From contig DWWA01000054.1 in assembly GCA_019119935.1 (NCBI GenBank), positions 1-64,000 of the forward strand: a stretch of DNA of 64,000 nt, given 5' to 3'. The notes under the pieces were generated by a model. It saw only the letters and a list, made by a program, of their open reading frames with translations. It searched no databases and was not told where the DNA came from. This document shows, one piece after another, positions 43,831 through 52,563 of this stretch (the first letter of the stretch is position 1; each line of letters begins with the position of its first letter). Origin of the DNA: Candidatus Ruthenibacterium merdavium (lineage in GTDB: Bacteria > Bacillota > Clostridia > Oscillospirales > Ruminococcaceae). The translations under genes and the position numbers were made by a program.

Positions 43831-45843
43831 ATGAGAATTGCACTCGCAGGCAATCCAAACAGTGGAAAAACCACAATGTACAACGCTTTAACAGGGCGCA
43901 CAGAACGGGTTGGCAACTGGGCCGGCGTTACGGTCGACAAAAAAGAGAGCCCCATCAAAAAGGCATTCTGCGGTGATCGCGAAGGGCTGATTGCAGTGGA
44001 CTTGCCCGGCGCCTATTCGATGTCGCCCTTTACTTCGGAAGAAAGCATTACCAGCGCTTATGTAAAAAACGAGCGTCCGGATGCCATTATCAACATTGTC
44101 GACGCCACCAATCTCAGCCGCAGCCTGTTTTTCACAACACAGCTGCTTGAACTGGGCGTACCCGTTGTGGTAGCATTAAATAAAAGCGATATTAACCAGA
44201 AAAAAGAAACTAAGATTGATGCTTCCCTGCTTAGTGAAAAATTGGGCTGCCCGGTTGTAGAAACAATATCCACTTCTTCGGCGCATCAAGGTCTCGCTGA
44301 AGCAGTGCAGGCAGCCGCCTGTCTGCAAGGCAAAGAGCAAACCGCGCCTTATATTCAAGATGAAATTGATTTTCACGATAAGGCCGCTGTTGAGCAAGCG
44401 GATCGAAAGCGCTTTGCATTTGTGAATGGCCTTGTTTCTCAAGTGGAAACCCGCAAGGTGCAGACCTCACAACACACAAAGCAGGATAAAATTGACGCAA
44501 TTGTTGCAAATCGATGGCTTGGAATTCCTATCTTTGCCGTAATTATGTGGCTGGTGTTTGATATTTCTCAATCAACTGTCGGCCCGTTTATTGCCGATTT
44601 CTTAGTAGGCTGGATTGATGCCTTCAAAGAGTGGGTTGGCACTCTTACACAGGGTGCTTCTCCGTTCTTACAGTCGCTGCTGGTAGAAGGTATCATCGGC
44701 GGTGTTAGCGCTGTTGTCGGTTTTCTGCCGCTTGTGATGGTAATGTACTTCCTGATTGCGCTTTTGGAAGATTGCGGCTATATGGCACGCGTAGCTGTTG
44801 TGATGGACCCATTTTTCAAACGTGTGGGGCTTTCCGGAAAATCTATCATCCCCATGATTATTGGTACCGGCTGTGCCATTCCCGGCGTTATGGCCTGCCG
44901 TACCATTCGCAATGAGCGTGAACGCCGCACCACTGCAATGCTCACTCCGTTTATGCCCTGTGGCGCAAAGCTTCCTGTTATTGCATTGTTTGCAGGCGTG
45001 TTTTTCAACGATGCCTCTTGGGTTGGCACTTTGATGTATTTTGTCGGCATTGTTTTAATTTTGCTTAGTTCCCTGCTGGTTTTAAAAATCACGGGTCATA
45101 AGTACCGCAAGTCCTTCTTCATCATGGAGCTTCCGGAATATAAATTGCCCAGCTTAAAGCGCGCTGTTTTTTCTATGCTCTCTCGCGCAAAGGCGTTTAT
45201 CATTAAAGCAGGCACAATCATTTTAGTTTGCAATGCGGTTGTACAAATTATGCAGTCGTTTAACTGGAGCCTCCAGCTGGTAGAAGAGGGGGCAGAAAGC
45301 ACATCGATTCTTGCCACAATTGCATCTCCGTTCGCTTTAATTTTAATTCCCCTCGGTTTTGGCACTTGGCAGCTTGCCGCCGCCGCTGTTACCGGCTTTA
45401 TTGCAAAGGAGAACGTCGTCGGCACGCTCGCTGTTGTGTATGGCATTTCTAATTTTATTGATGTCGAAGAAAAAGTACTGACGGGAGGCGCCAATGAAGT
45501 GGCCGCCGTGATGGGGCTTTCCGCTGTGGCCGCTCTTGCTTACCTCATGTTCAATTTGTACACTCCCCCTTGCTTTGCTGCTATTGGCGCAATGAATTCG
45601 GAAATGCAAAGCCGAAAATGGCTGTTTGCCGGAATCGGCCTTCAGCTGAGCACCGCATACGTTTTGTCATTCCTCGTTTACCAGATCGGCACATTGCTTA
45701 CCACAGGTGCTGTTGGGGTTGGGTTCCTCCCCGGTTTGCTTGTCGTCGCCGTTATTGTGGCCGTAATCGCTTCGCTGATCATTCGCACCAACCGTCAGAT
45801 GAATACCGAATATTCTTTACATCAAAAGGTTCACGCATCTTAA
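43831..45843 (+). CDS. feoB: Ferrous iron transport protein FeoB
   Basis: A 670-residue ferrous iron transporter with an N-terminal G-protein domain: G1 GNPNSGKTT (about 7-15), G2 region GNWAGVTV, G3 DLPGAYS and G4 NKSD (about 118). A membrane domain with paired gate blocks follows, including GTGCAIPGVMACRT and later TGFIAKENVVGTL. AAAGAGG precedes the chosen ATG 43831; ATG 43822 is an alternative. The gene lies 137 nt after feoA, with box 3 in between, and is followed by the Cys-rich FeoB partner. Confidence 0.97.
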   Translation: MRIALAGNPNSGKTTMYNALTGRTERVGNWAGVTVDKKESPIKKAFCGDREGLIAVDLPGAYSMSPFTSEESITSAYVKNERPDAIINIVDATNLSRSLFFTTQLLELGVPVVVALNKSDINQKKETKIDASLLSEKLGCPVVETISTSSAHQGLAEAVQAAACLQGKEQTAPYIQDEIDFHDKAAVEQADRKRFAFVNGLVSQVETRKVQTSQHTKQDKIDAIVANRWLGIPIFAVIMWLVFDISQSTVGPFIADFLVGWIDAFKEWVGTLTQGASPFLQSLLVEGIIGGVSAVVGFLPLVMVMYFLIALLEDCGYMARVAVVMDPFFKRVGLSGKSIIPMIIGTGCAIPGVMACRTIRNERERRTTAMLTPFMPCGAKLPVIALFAGVFFNDASWVGTLMYFVGIVLILLSSLLVLKITGHKYRKSFFIMELPEYKLPSLKRAVFSMLSRAKAFIIKAGTIILVCNAVVQIMQSFNWSLQLVEEGAESTSILATIASPFALILIPLGFGTWQLAAAAVTGFIAKENVVGTLAVVYGISNFIDVEEKVLTGGANEVAAVMGLSAVAALAYLMFNLYTPPCFAAIGAMNSEMQSRKWLFAGIGLQLSTAYVLSFLVYQIGTLLTTGAVGVGFLPGLLVVAVIVAVIASLIIRTNRQMNTEYSLHQKVHAS

Positions 45844-45921
45844 CCTTTTAAACCGATTTTTTTGGAAAAAATACGGCGGTTGTGATGTTTTATCACTGAG
45901 TAGAAAAAGGAGTTGCTTATC

Positions 45922-46128
45922 ATGTTAGATTTTCTTCTTGTTGCACTGATCGCCATTTTGCTCGGAGCTGCCGTAAGATATATCATCCGCGCCAAAAAAA
46001 GCGGCGTCAAATGCATTGGGTGTTCTTGTGCCGGCTCGTGCAGTTCACACCACACTTCGTGTACCTGTTCGGGAGGATGCACCGGATGTAGTGAATGCAC
46101 TCAAAAACAAGACCGTTCATCGTTGTAA
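45922..46128 (+). CDS. FeoB-associated Cys-rich membrane protein
   Basis: A 68-residue protein with one N-terminal membrane helix (MLDFLLVALIAILLGAAV), a basic stop (RAKKSG) and then ten cysteines in a short tail (CIGCSCAGSC, CTCSGGCTGCSEC). This is the family often encoded after feoB in Firmicutes; a role in iron handling at the channel mouth is assumed from context. AAAGGAG precedes ATG 45922. A terminator follows. Confidence 0.9.
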   Translation: MLDFLLVALIAILLGAAVRYIIRAKKSGVKCIGCSCAGSCSSHHTSCTCSGGCTGCSECTQKQDRSSL

Positions 46129-46141
46129 CGCGGTTTATTTT

Positions 46142-46180
46142 AAGGCTGTGTCGTACTTTTCTTAGGCGACACAGCCTTTA
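46142..46180 (+). terminator. Terminator of the feo operon
   Basis: AAGGCTGTGTCG...CGACACAGCCTTTA, perfect 12-bp arms. Confidence 0.85.
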
Positions 46181-46231
46181 GTGTATCTAAAAACAGCCCT
46201 TTCCCGCCGTTCAACATCCCGCCGTGACAGA

Positions 46232-46260
46232 TTGACAAGCGTTTTTAAAAGTAATATATT
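46232..46260 (+). promoter_or_regulatory. Promoter of the aconitase-icd-rex operon
   Basis: TTGACA (46232-46237), 17 nt, TATATT (46255-46260). An imperfect hairpin TGACGCAG...CTGCGCA lies in the leader ahead of the GAGAGGGG site. No Rex-type TTGTGA/TCACAA or TTGTTAA box was found. Confidence 0.65.
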
Positions 46261-46322
46261 ATTATAGTAACAACAATGACGCAGGCATTGAGCCCAGTCT
46301 GCGCAGAGAGGGGTTGTTTTTT

Positions 46323-48257
46323 ATGGGAAAGACAATAGCACAGAAAATTTTAGCGGCACACCTTGTAGACGGCACACCGAGTGTCGGAAACGAAGTAGGG
46401 TTGCGTATCGATCAAACTTTGACGCAGGATGCAACAGGAACCATGGCGTACCTAGAGTACGAAGCCATGGGAATTCCCCGTGTCAAAACTGAGCTGAGTG
46501 TGGCTTATATCGACCACAACACTCTGCAAAACGGATTCATGAACGCCGACGATCATCGCTTCATCCGCACAGTTGCAAAAAAAATCGGCGTGCGTTATTC
46601 TCGCCCCGGCAACGGCATTTGCCATCAGGTTCATCTGGAGCGTTTTGCCTGCCCGGGAAAAACGCTGATTGGCTCGGACAGCCATACCCCCACGGCAGGC
46701 GGTATCGGCTGTTTAGCAATGGGAGCAGGCGGTTTAGATGTTGCCGTTGCGATGGGCGGCGGAGCGTATTATATCCCCTACCCGAAAATGGTCTTGGTTC
46801 GCCTCACCGGGGCGCTCACGCCCGGTGTCAGCGCAAAAGATATCATTCTGGAAGTGCTGCGCCGTATGACCGTAAAAGGCGGCGTTGGAAAAATCATCGA
46901 ATACGGCGGAGAAGGTGTTTCTACACTGAGCGTTCCTCAGCGTGCCACCATCACTAATATGGGTGCTGAACTTGGGGCAACCACTTCGATTTTTCCGTCT
47001 GATGAAGTGACAAAAGCCTTCCTGAAAGCGCAAGGCCGCGAGCAGGATTGGATTCCCCTTTCCAGCGATGACGACGCGGTTTATGATGAAACGATTGAAA
47101 TTGATCTTTCTTCTTTAGAGCCTCTGGCCGCTTGCCCGCACAGCCCGGATAATGTGAAACCGGTGAAGCAGCTTGCGATGACAAAGGTTGACCAAGTGTG
47201 CATCGGAAGCTGTACCAACTCCAGCTATACCGACCTGATGGCCGTAGCCGCTATGCTGAAAGGCCGCACAGTTCACCCGGAAGTCAGCTTATCCATTGCG
47301 CCGGGCAGCCGCCAAGTGCTTTCTATGCTGAGCGAAAACGGCGCGCTCACTGATTTGCTTCAGGCAGGCGCACGTATTTTGGAATCGGCCTGCGGCCCGT
47401 GCATCGGTATGGGACAAAGTCCCAATTCTGAAGGTGTATCTCTTCGTACCTTTAACCGCAACTTTGAGGGCAGAAGCGGAACCGCAGACGCAGGGGTTTA
47501 TCTTGTAAGCCCGGAAACAGCTGCGGCCAGCTGCTTGACAGGCTATATCACCGACCCGCGCACATTGCCTCCCGTTCCGGAGCTTGCGCCCGTCGAGCAC
47601 TTCCCCATTAACGACAATATGATTGACCTGCCCGCCTCTGAATCCGAGTACGAACAAGTGGAGGTTTTGCGCGGCCCGAATATCAAACCGCTTCCTCAGG
47701 CTGCACCTTTGGCAGACGAAATCTCTTTGCCTTGCCTTTTAAAAGTGGGCGACAATATCACCACAGACCACATCATGCCGGCGGGAAGCAAAATTCTCCC
47801 CTATCGCTCCAATATTCCTCATCTTTCACAGTATTGCTTTGAGGTATGCGACAAGGAATTCCCCGAGCGCGCCATGGCGGCAGAGGGCGGCTTTATTGTC
47901 GGCGGCACCAATTACGGACAAGGCTCTTCGCGTGAACATGCTGCGCTGGTTCCGCTTTATCTCGGAATTCGCGCTGTCATTGCTAAAAACTTTGCGCGTA
48001 TTCACAAAGCGAACCTCGTAAACGCCGGTATTTTGCCGCTGGAATTTGATAATCCCGAAGACTATGACAAAATTTCGCTTTCCGATGAACTGCGCTTAAC
48101 CGGGGTACTCAGCGGGTTGGAAACGGGCTGCGTTATTATGACCAACCGGACAGCCGGCACCGTCATTTCCTTGAAATGCGATATCAGCCCCCGTCAGGCG
48201 GCTGTCATTCGCGCCGGAGGTCTGCTCAATTACACCCGTGAGCAAACAAACCAATAA
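46323..48257 (+). CDS. acnA: Aconitate hydratase
   Basis: Interconverts citrate and isocitrate with a 4Fe-4S cluster. The 644-residue protein is of the shorter, mitochondrial/IPM-dehydratase-like kind frequent in anaerobes. Cluster ligands are in CIGSCTNSS (about residue 301) and the CGPCIG pair (about 361-366); SDSHTPTAGG and the C-terminal swivel domain motif GSSREHAAL are clear. ATG 46323 follows GAGAGGGG. The next gene, 49 nt later, is isocitrate dehydrogenase, giving the oxidative branch from citrate to 2-oxoglutarate; citrate synthase is not in the window. Confidence 0.96.
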   Translation: MGKTIAQKILAAHLVDGTPSVGNEVGLRIDQTLTQDATGTMAYLEYEAMGIPRVKTELSVAYIDHNTLQNGFMNADDHRFIRTVAKKIGVRYSRPGNGICHQVHLERFACPGKTLIGSDSHTPTAGGIGCLAMGAGGLDVAVAMGGGAYYIPYPKMVLVRLTGALTPGVSAKDIILEVLRRMTVKGGVGKIIEYGGEGVSTLSVPQRATITNMGAELGATTSIFPSDEVTKAFLKAQGREQDWIPLSSDDDAVYDETIEIDLSSLEPLAACPHSPDNVKPVKQLAMTKVDQVCIGSCTNSSYTDLMAVAAMLKGRTVHPEVSLSIAPGSRQVLSMLSENGALTDLLQAGARILESACGPCIGMGQSPNSEGVSLRTFNRNFEGRSGTADAGVYLVSPETAAASCLTGYITDPRTLPPVPELAPVEHFPINDNMIDLPASESEYEQVEVLRGPNIKPLPQAAPLADEISLPCLLKVGDNITTDHIMPAGSKILPYRSNIPHLSQYCFEVCDKEFPERAMAAEGGFIVGGTNYGQGSSREHAALVPLYLGIRAVIAKNFARIHKANLVNAGILPLEFDNPEDYDKISLSDELRLTGVLSGLETGCVIMTNRTAGTVISLKCDISPRQAAVIRAGGLLNYTREQTNQ

Positions 48258-48306
48258 TTGCTGTTGTATCGCGAACTCTTATTAAATGTAAACGGAGGAA
48301 CGACCC

Positions 48307-49464
48307 ATGTACAATATTCCGCAGGCACAGGAAAAGTTTGCCGCCCTGATTGAAGCACAGAAAAAGCGTGTTACCGCGATGCGCGAACAGGGTGACTTTG
48401 TAGATTATCAATCTTTGAATCAAATTATCATCGGCATTTGCGGCGGTGACGGCATCGGCCCGACCATTACAAAAGAGGCACAGCGTGTACTCGCCTTCTT
48501 GCTGAAAGATGCCGTGGCCCAAGGCAAGGTTGCTTTCCGCGAAATTGACGGTTTAACCATTGAGAACCGTGCTGCCCATTTAAAGGCAATTCCCGACGAT
48601 GTATTGCAGGAGTTAAAGGCTTGCCACGTTATTTTAAAAGGTCCTACCACAACGCCTCGTGCCGGCGATGAATGGCCCAACATTGAAAGCGCCAACGTCG
48701 CGATGCGCAAAGAGCTTGATTTGTTCGCCAACGTGCGCCCTGTCAAAGTTCCCGAACAGGGCATTGACTGGACGTTTTTCCGCGAAAACACCGAAGGCGC
48801 CTATACCCTCGGCAGCTGCGGCTTTGAAACGGAGGACGGCATTTCGATTGACTTCACCGTTACGACAACCGACGGAACACAGCGCATTGCGGAGCTTGCT
48901 TATGACTATGCAAACCGCAACGGAAAAAAGCGGGTTTCCATCGTCACAAAAGCAAATATCGTAAAAGAAACCGACGGTAAGTTTTTGCGCCTTTGCCAAG
49001 AGGTTGCAAAGCGTTACCCTGATATTACAACCGATGATTGGTATATTGACATCATGACAGCAAAGCTGGTGGACGAAAAACGCCGCAAAGATTTCTCGGT
49101 ATTTGTACTGCCCAATTTGTACGGCGATATCATTACCGACGAGGCGGCAGAGTTCCAGGGCGGCGTCGGCACAGCGGGCAGCGGCAACATCGGAAAGCGC
49201 TATGCCATGTTTGAGGCAATCCATGGCTCTGCCCCCCGTATGGTTCAGGAAGGCCGTGCACAATATGCCGACCCTTGCAGTATGCTGCGTGCCAGCGTAA
49301 TGCTGCTTTCTCATATCGGATATCAAGAGGAAGCAAACAAATTGGAGCGCGCGCTTGATATCTGCATGTTTGAGGAAAAAGCTTTGACTGTAACAGGGCG
49401 CGACACCGGCTGTACCTGCAATGAATTTGGCGATTACGTCATGCGTACCATCGCTGCTTTATGA
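48307..49464 (+). CDS. icd: Isocitrate dehydrogenase
   Basis: A 385-residue isocitrate/isopropylmalate-family dehydrogenase making 2-oxoglutarate. It has the N-terminal GGDGIGPTIT nucleotide loop, the substrate-binding Ser/Asn in ESANVAMRKELDLFANVRPVK-like sequence (only its core NVAMRKELDLFANVRPV is family-diagnostic), YGDIITDEAA for metal binding and EAIHGSAPRM, which favours an isocitrate rather than isopropylmalate enzyme. Cofactor preference cannot be settled by eye. CGGAGG precedes the start. It is the second gene of the acnA-icd-rex operon and supplies 2-oxoglutarate for glutamate synthesis (gdhA is also in this window). Confidence 0.93.
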   Translation: MYNIPQAQEKFAALIEAQKKRVTAMREQGDFVDYQSLNQIIIGICGGDGIGPTITKEAQRVLAFLLKDAVAQGKVAFREIDGLTIENRAAHLKAIPDDVLQELKACHVILKGPTTTPRAGDEWPNIESANVAMRKELDLFANVRPVKVPEQGIDWTFFRENTEGAYTLGSCGFETEDGISIDFTVTTTDGTQRIAELAYDYANRNGKKRVSIVTKANIVKETDGKFLRLCQEVAKRYPDITTDDWYIDIMTAKLVDEKRRKDFSVFVLPNLYGDIITDEAAEFQGGVGTAGSGNIGKRYAMFEAIHGSAPRMVQEGRAQYADPCSMLRASVMLLSHIGYQEEANKLERALDICMFEEKALTVTGRDTGCTCNEFGDYVMRTIAAL

Positions 49465-49491
49465 TACCGAAATAAAAAGGTGGAACAAAAC

Positions 49492-50127
49492 ATGTCGACA
49501 CAAAACAAAGCATCCCTTCCCGTCATTCGCCGTTTGCCGAAATATTATCGCTACATTTCCGATATGAAAAAAAATGGCGTGACAAAAATTTCATCCAGTG
49601 AATTGGCCAGAATGATGGGAACAACCGCTTCTCAAGTTCGCCAAGATTTCAACTGCTTCGGCGGCTTTGGACAGCAAGGGATTGGCTATCAAATCGACGT
49701 TCTCTGGGAAGAAATCAATCACCTTCTCTTCCACGACGGCAAACTGAACACCATTTTAATCGGAACCGGCCGTTTAGGACGTGCGATTTTCGGCTATTTA
49801 ACAGCAGAAGCGCGCGGCTATCATTTGATGGCAGCCTTCGACTGCAATCCCGATGAGATTGGGAAAAAGCTCCCCGGCGATATCCCCATCAGCGATATCC
49901 GCGATTTATCCGCGGTATGCGGCGGGGTTGTCCCTGATGTTGCGGTGCTTTGTATTCCCCGTCAAAGCGCAATGCAGCTTGCGCCGAAACTGGTAGGCAT
50001 GGGTATTAAGGGCTTTTGGAATTTCAGTCATTACGACCTTTCTGTTGATTACGAAGGAATTACTGTGGAAAATGTCCACTTGGGTGATAGTTTGATGACG
50101 CTCGGCTATCGCGTTAGAAACGATTGA
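49492..50127 (+). CDS. rex: Redox-sensing transcriptional repressor Rex
   Basis: Rex represses fermentation and redox genes until NADH rises. The 211-residue protein has an N-terminal winged helix (RRLPKYYRYISDMKKNG, then TTASQVRQDFNCFG) and a C-terminal Rossmann domain with GTGRLGRAI (about 88-96) and the FNCFGGFGQQGIGY linker. ATG 49492 follows AAGGTGG. Encoding Rex directly after acnA-icd, whose product generates reduced cofactor, suggests a feedback on redox balance; no Rex box was recognised upstream. Confidence 0.96.
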   Translation: MSTQNKASLPVIRRLPKYYRYISDMKKNGVTKISSSELARMMGTTASQVRQDFNCFGGFGQQGIGYQIDVLWEEINHLLFHDGKLNTILIGTGRLGRAIFGYLTAEARGYHLMAAFDCNPDEIGKKLPGDIPISDIRDLSAVCGGVVPDVAVLCIPRQSAMQLAPKLVGMGIKGFWNFSHYDLSVDYEGITVENVHLGDSLMTLGYRVRND

Positions 50128-50148
50128 GTTCTTTTTTAGCCATCCATT

Positions 50149-50205
50149 AAAAAGAGGAACCTTTTGAACTGTAAATCAGCTTTAAAAGGTTCCTCTTTTC
50201 TTTTT
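50149..50205. terminator. Terminator between rex and the MarR gene
   Basis: AAAAAGAGGAACCTTTT and AAAAGGTTCCTCTTTTC pair; T-rich on both strands, between convergent operons. Confidence 0.9.
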
Positions 50206-50223
50206 AGTCAGTACAAAAAACTG

Positions 50224-50718
50224 TCATTCATTTGAGCCAGAATCAGATTGCTCTTTTTCTTTTCCCATTGCCCGCATCATCTGCTCGGCTTGCTCCAAAT
50301 TTTCTTCAATTTGTGATAAAACTGCCAAGATATGCTCTAACTCTTTCGGGGAAAGGTCTTTGCAAATGGCTTCGTCCATCACCCGAAAACCCTCGATGAC
50401 TTCTTTTGCTTTTTCGCGGCCTTCCTGCGTTAAAACAATGTGATACGAGCGCCGACAGCCCGGCTTTGCTTCGCGGCGCAGCAATCCGGCCTGGGTCAAA
50501 CGGTCTAATGTGCGCGACATTGTGGCCGCGTCCAAATAGCATGCATCTGCCAACTCGCGCTGTGTCATCGGCTCATGATGATATAAGTGATATAAAGCGC
50601 GCGGCTGTCCCTGCCCTACTGTTAAACCCAGCTTGACAAAATAGGGTTTCATCATTTTTCTTCTGGCGTTTTCGACAGCGTACATCATTTCTCGCAGCTG
50701 ACTTTTTTTCAATGTCAT
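50224..50718 (-). CDS. MarR-family transcriptional regulator
   Basis: A 164-residue winged-helix regulator with MTQRELADACYLDAATMSRTLDRL-type recognition (core DAATMSRTLDRLTQAGL, about 62-78) and the wing REAKPGCRRSYHIVLT. MarR proteins often repress efflux genes and release on ligand binding. Here it is the last gene of the exporter operon: its ATG follows the exporter stop with no gap (TGAATG). A perfect palindrome over the operon's -10 box is its likely target. Confidence 0.9.
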   Translation of the reverse strand: MTLKKSQLREMMYAVENARRKMMKPYFVKLGLTVGQGQPRALYHLYHHEPMTQRELADACYLDAATMSRTLDRLTQAGLLRREAKPGCRRSYHIVLTQEGREKAKEVIEGFRVMDEAICKDLSPKELEHILAVLSQIEENLEQAEQMMRAMGKEKEQSDSGSNE

Positions 50719-52563
50719 TCACTCCAATTCAAATTGACCAGTGTAAAGGCTGTAATATCTTCCCTTTTGCTGTACCAGCTCTTCGTGATTTCCGCGTTCT
50801 ATAATATTCCCCTTCTCCAGTACCATAATAGCCGTTGCATTGCGAATAGTTGACAAGCGATGTGCAATGACAAGCACAGTTCGATTTTCCATCAGCACGT
50901 CCATGGCCTTTTCAATCAATCGTTCTGTTCTTGTATCAACAGAACTGGTTGCCTCATCTAAGATGAGCACCGGCGGGCGCGCAACGGCCGCGCGTGCAAT
51001 GGCAAGCAGCTGACGCTGTCCTTGTGAGAGATTTCCGCCGTCCGCATCTACAACTGTTTCATAGCCTTTCGGCAGGCGGCGGATAAAGGAGTCCGCATTG
51101 GCGGTTTTTGCTGCCTGTTTAATCTCATCCATCGTGGCATCCAGCCGCCCATATCGAATATTATCCGCAATTGTCCCTGTAAAAAGCTGGGTGTCTTGAA
51201 TAACCATCGAAAACGAGCGCCGCAAATCCGCTTTTCGAATGTCACGGATATCAATTCCGTCATAAGTGATGCGCCCTTTTTCAATTTCATAAAAACGCCC
51301 AAGCAAGTTAATAATCGTCGTCTTTCCTGCCCCGGTTGAACCGACAAACGCAATTTTTTGTCCCCGCTTTGCATACATACTGATGTCTTTCAAAATCGGC
51401 TTACCCGGCAGATAGCCAAAATCGACGTGTTCAAAGCGCACTTCTCCGCGAACCGGAACCAGCGCTGCGCCTTCTTTGCTCGGCACCTTCCAAGCCCATA
51501 TACCGTTTTGTGCCGTGCTTTCCTGTAATCCTCCGTCCGCCTTCTCTTCTGCTCGGCAAAGGGTCACTTGCCCTTCGTCCGGCTCCGCCGGGGCATCCAT
51601 CATTTCAAAAATACGCTCCGCGCCTGCCAAAGCTGCCAGCAAAAAGTTAATTTGCTGTGTAAATTGATTCAGCGGCAAAGCACTTTGACGCACATAAACA
51701 AGATAAGAAGCAAGGCTGCCCAAATCAAACCAGCCTAAAATCGCAAACAGACCGCCCACGCAGGCAGATACTGCATAGTTGACATAAGACAGGCTGACAA
51801 TGGCAGGCACCATCAAACCGGAGTGCGTCAAAGCATTACAGGCTGAAACACGCAGCGCTTCGTTTTTCTTGCAAAATATTTCAAAATTCTGCTGCTCATG
51901 GTTGAAGACTTTTTCTACCTTTTGTCCGCTCACCATCTCCTCAATGAAACCATTCAAATCGGCAAGTTCTTCCTGCTGTTCGCGGAAATAGCGGCGGCTT
52001 TTCTTTCCGTTTTGGCGGATCAAAAAGAACATGAAGCCCAAAAACGCTACAACAATCATCGAGAGCGGTACATTGAGCACCATCATCATAGAAATGGTTC
52101 CAACGAGAGTAAAGAAGCTTTGAATAATCATACTGAAGCTGTTATTCAGCGCTTCCTGCAATGTGTCAACATCATTTGTGAAGTGGCTCATCAAATCGCC
52201 GTGCGTATGGCTGTCAAAATAAGTGAGCGGCAATTTTTGCGTGCAGCGAAACAAATCGCTTCGGATTCTTCCCACAATTTTCTGTGCTACATGCACCATC
52301 AGCTGTGAGTACCCGTAGGTGGCGGCGGCACCCAATAAGTACATGCCCCCCATTAACACCAGCGCCCCGGCAAGTCCCTTCATGTCACCGGGCAAAATAT
52401 AGCGATTGATCAGCGGCTTAAACAGGTAAGTACCCATGATGTTGGCTCCGGCGCTTACAACGACCAAAACGGCCACAACCGCCATCGTCCACTTATAAGC
52501 GCCCATATAGCGAAGTACACGCTGAAGCGCACGGCGGGTATCCTGGGGTCTTTTACTTTTCAC
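50719..52563 (-). CDS. ABC exporter half-transporter, canonical ATPase site
   Basis: A 614-residue half-transporter: six membrane helices (about 25-330) and an ATPase domain with Walker A GSTGAGKTT, signature LSQGQRQLLAIARA, Walker B LILDEATSSVD (catalytic Glu present) and H-loop IAHRLST. It starts at GTG 52563, overlapping the end of the upstream half-transporter by 11 nt (GTGAAAAGTAA), a sign of translational coupling. An unusual insertion of about 50 residues separates the membrane and ATPase domains. Together with the upstream gene it should form a heterodimeric multidrug-type exporter of the BmrCD/PatAB kind; substrate unknown. Confidence 0.93.
   Translation of the reverse strand: MKSKRPQDTRRALQRVLRYMGAYKWTMAVVAVLVVVSAGANIMGTYLFKPLINRYILPGDMKGLAGALVLMGGMYLLGAAATYGYSQLMVHVAQKIVGRIRSDLFRCTQKLPLTYFDSHTHGDLMSHFTNDVDTLQEALNNSFSMIIQSFFTLVGTISMMMVLNVPLSMIVVAFLGFMFFLIRQNGKKSRRYFREQQEELADLNGFIEEMVSGQKVEKVFNHEQQNFEIFCKKNEALRVSACNALTHSGLMVPAIVSLSYVNYAVSACVGGLFAILGWFDLGSLASYLVYVRQSALPLNQFTQQINFLLAALAGAERIFEMMDAPAEPDEGQVTLCRAEEKADGGLQESTAQNGIWAWKVPSKEGAALVPVRGEVRFEHVDFGYLPGKPILKDISMYAKRGQKIAFVGSTGAGKTTIINLLGRFYEIEKGRITYDGIDIRDIRKADLRRSFSMVIQDTQLFTGTIADNIRYGRLDATMDEIKQAAKTANADSFIRRLPKGYETVVDADGGNLSQGQRQLLAIARAAVARPPVLILDEATSSVDTRTERLIEKAMDVLMENRTVLVIAHRLSTIRNATAIMVLEKGNIIERGNHEELVQQKGRYYSLYTGQFELE

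Noticed and set aside
46181..46322. Rex operator upstream of the aconitase operon
   Set aside because: No TTGTGA-N6-TCACAA or TTGTTAA-type palindrome is present in this leader.
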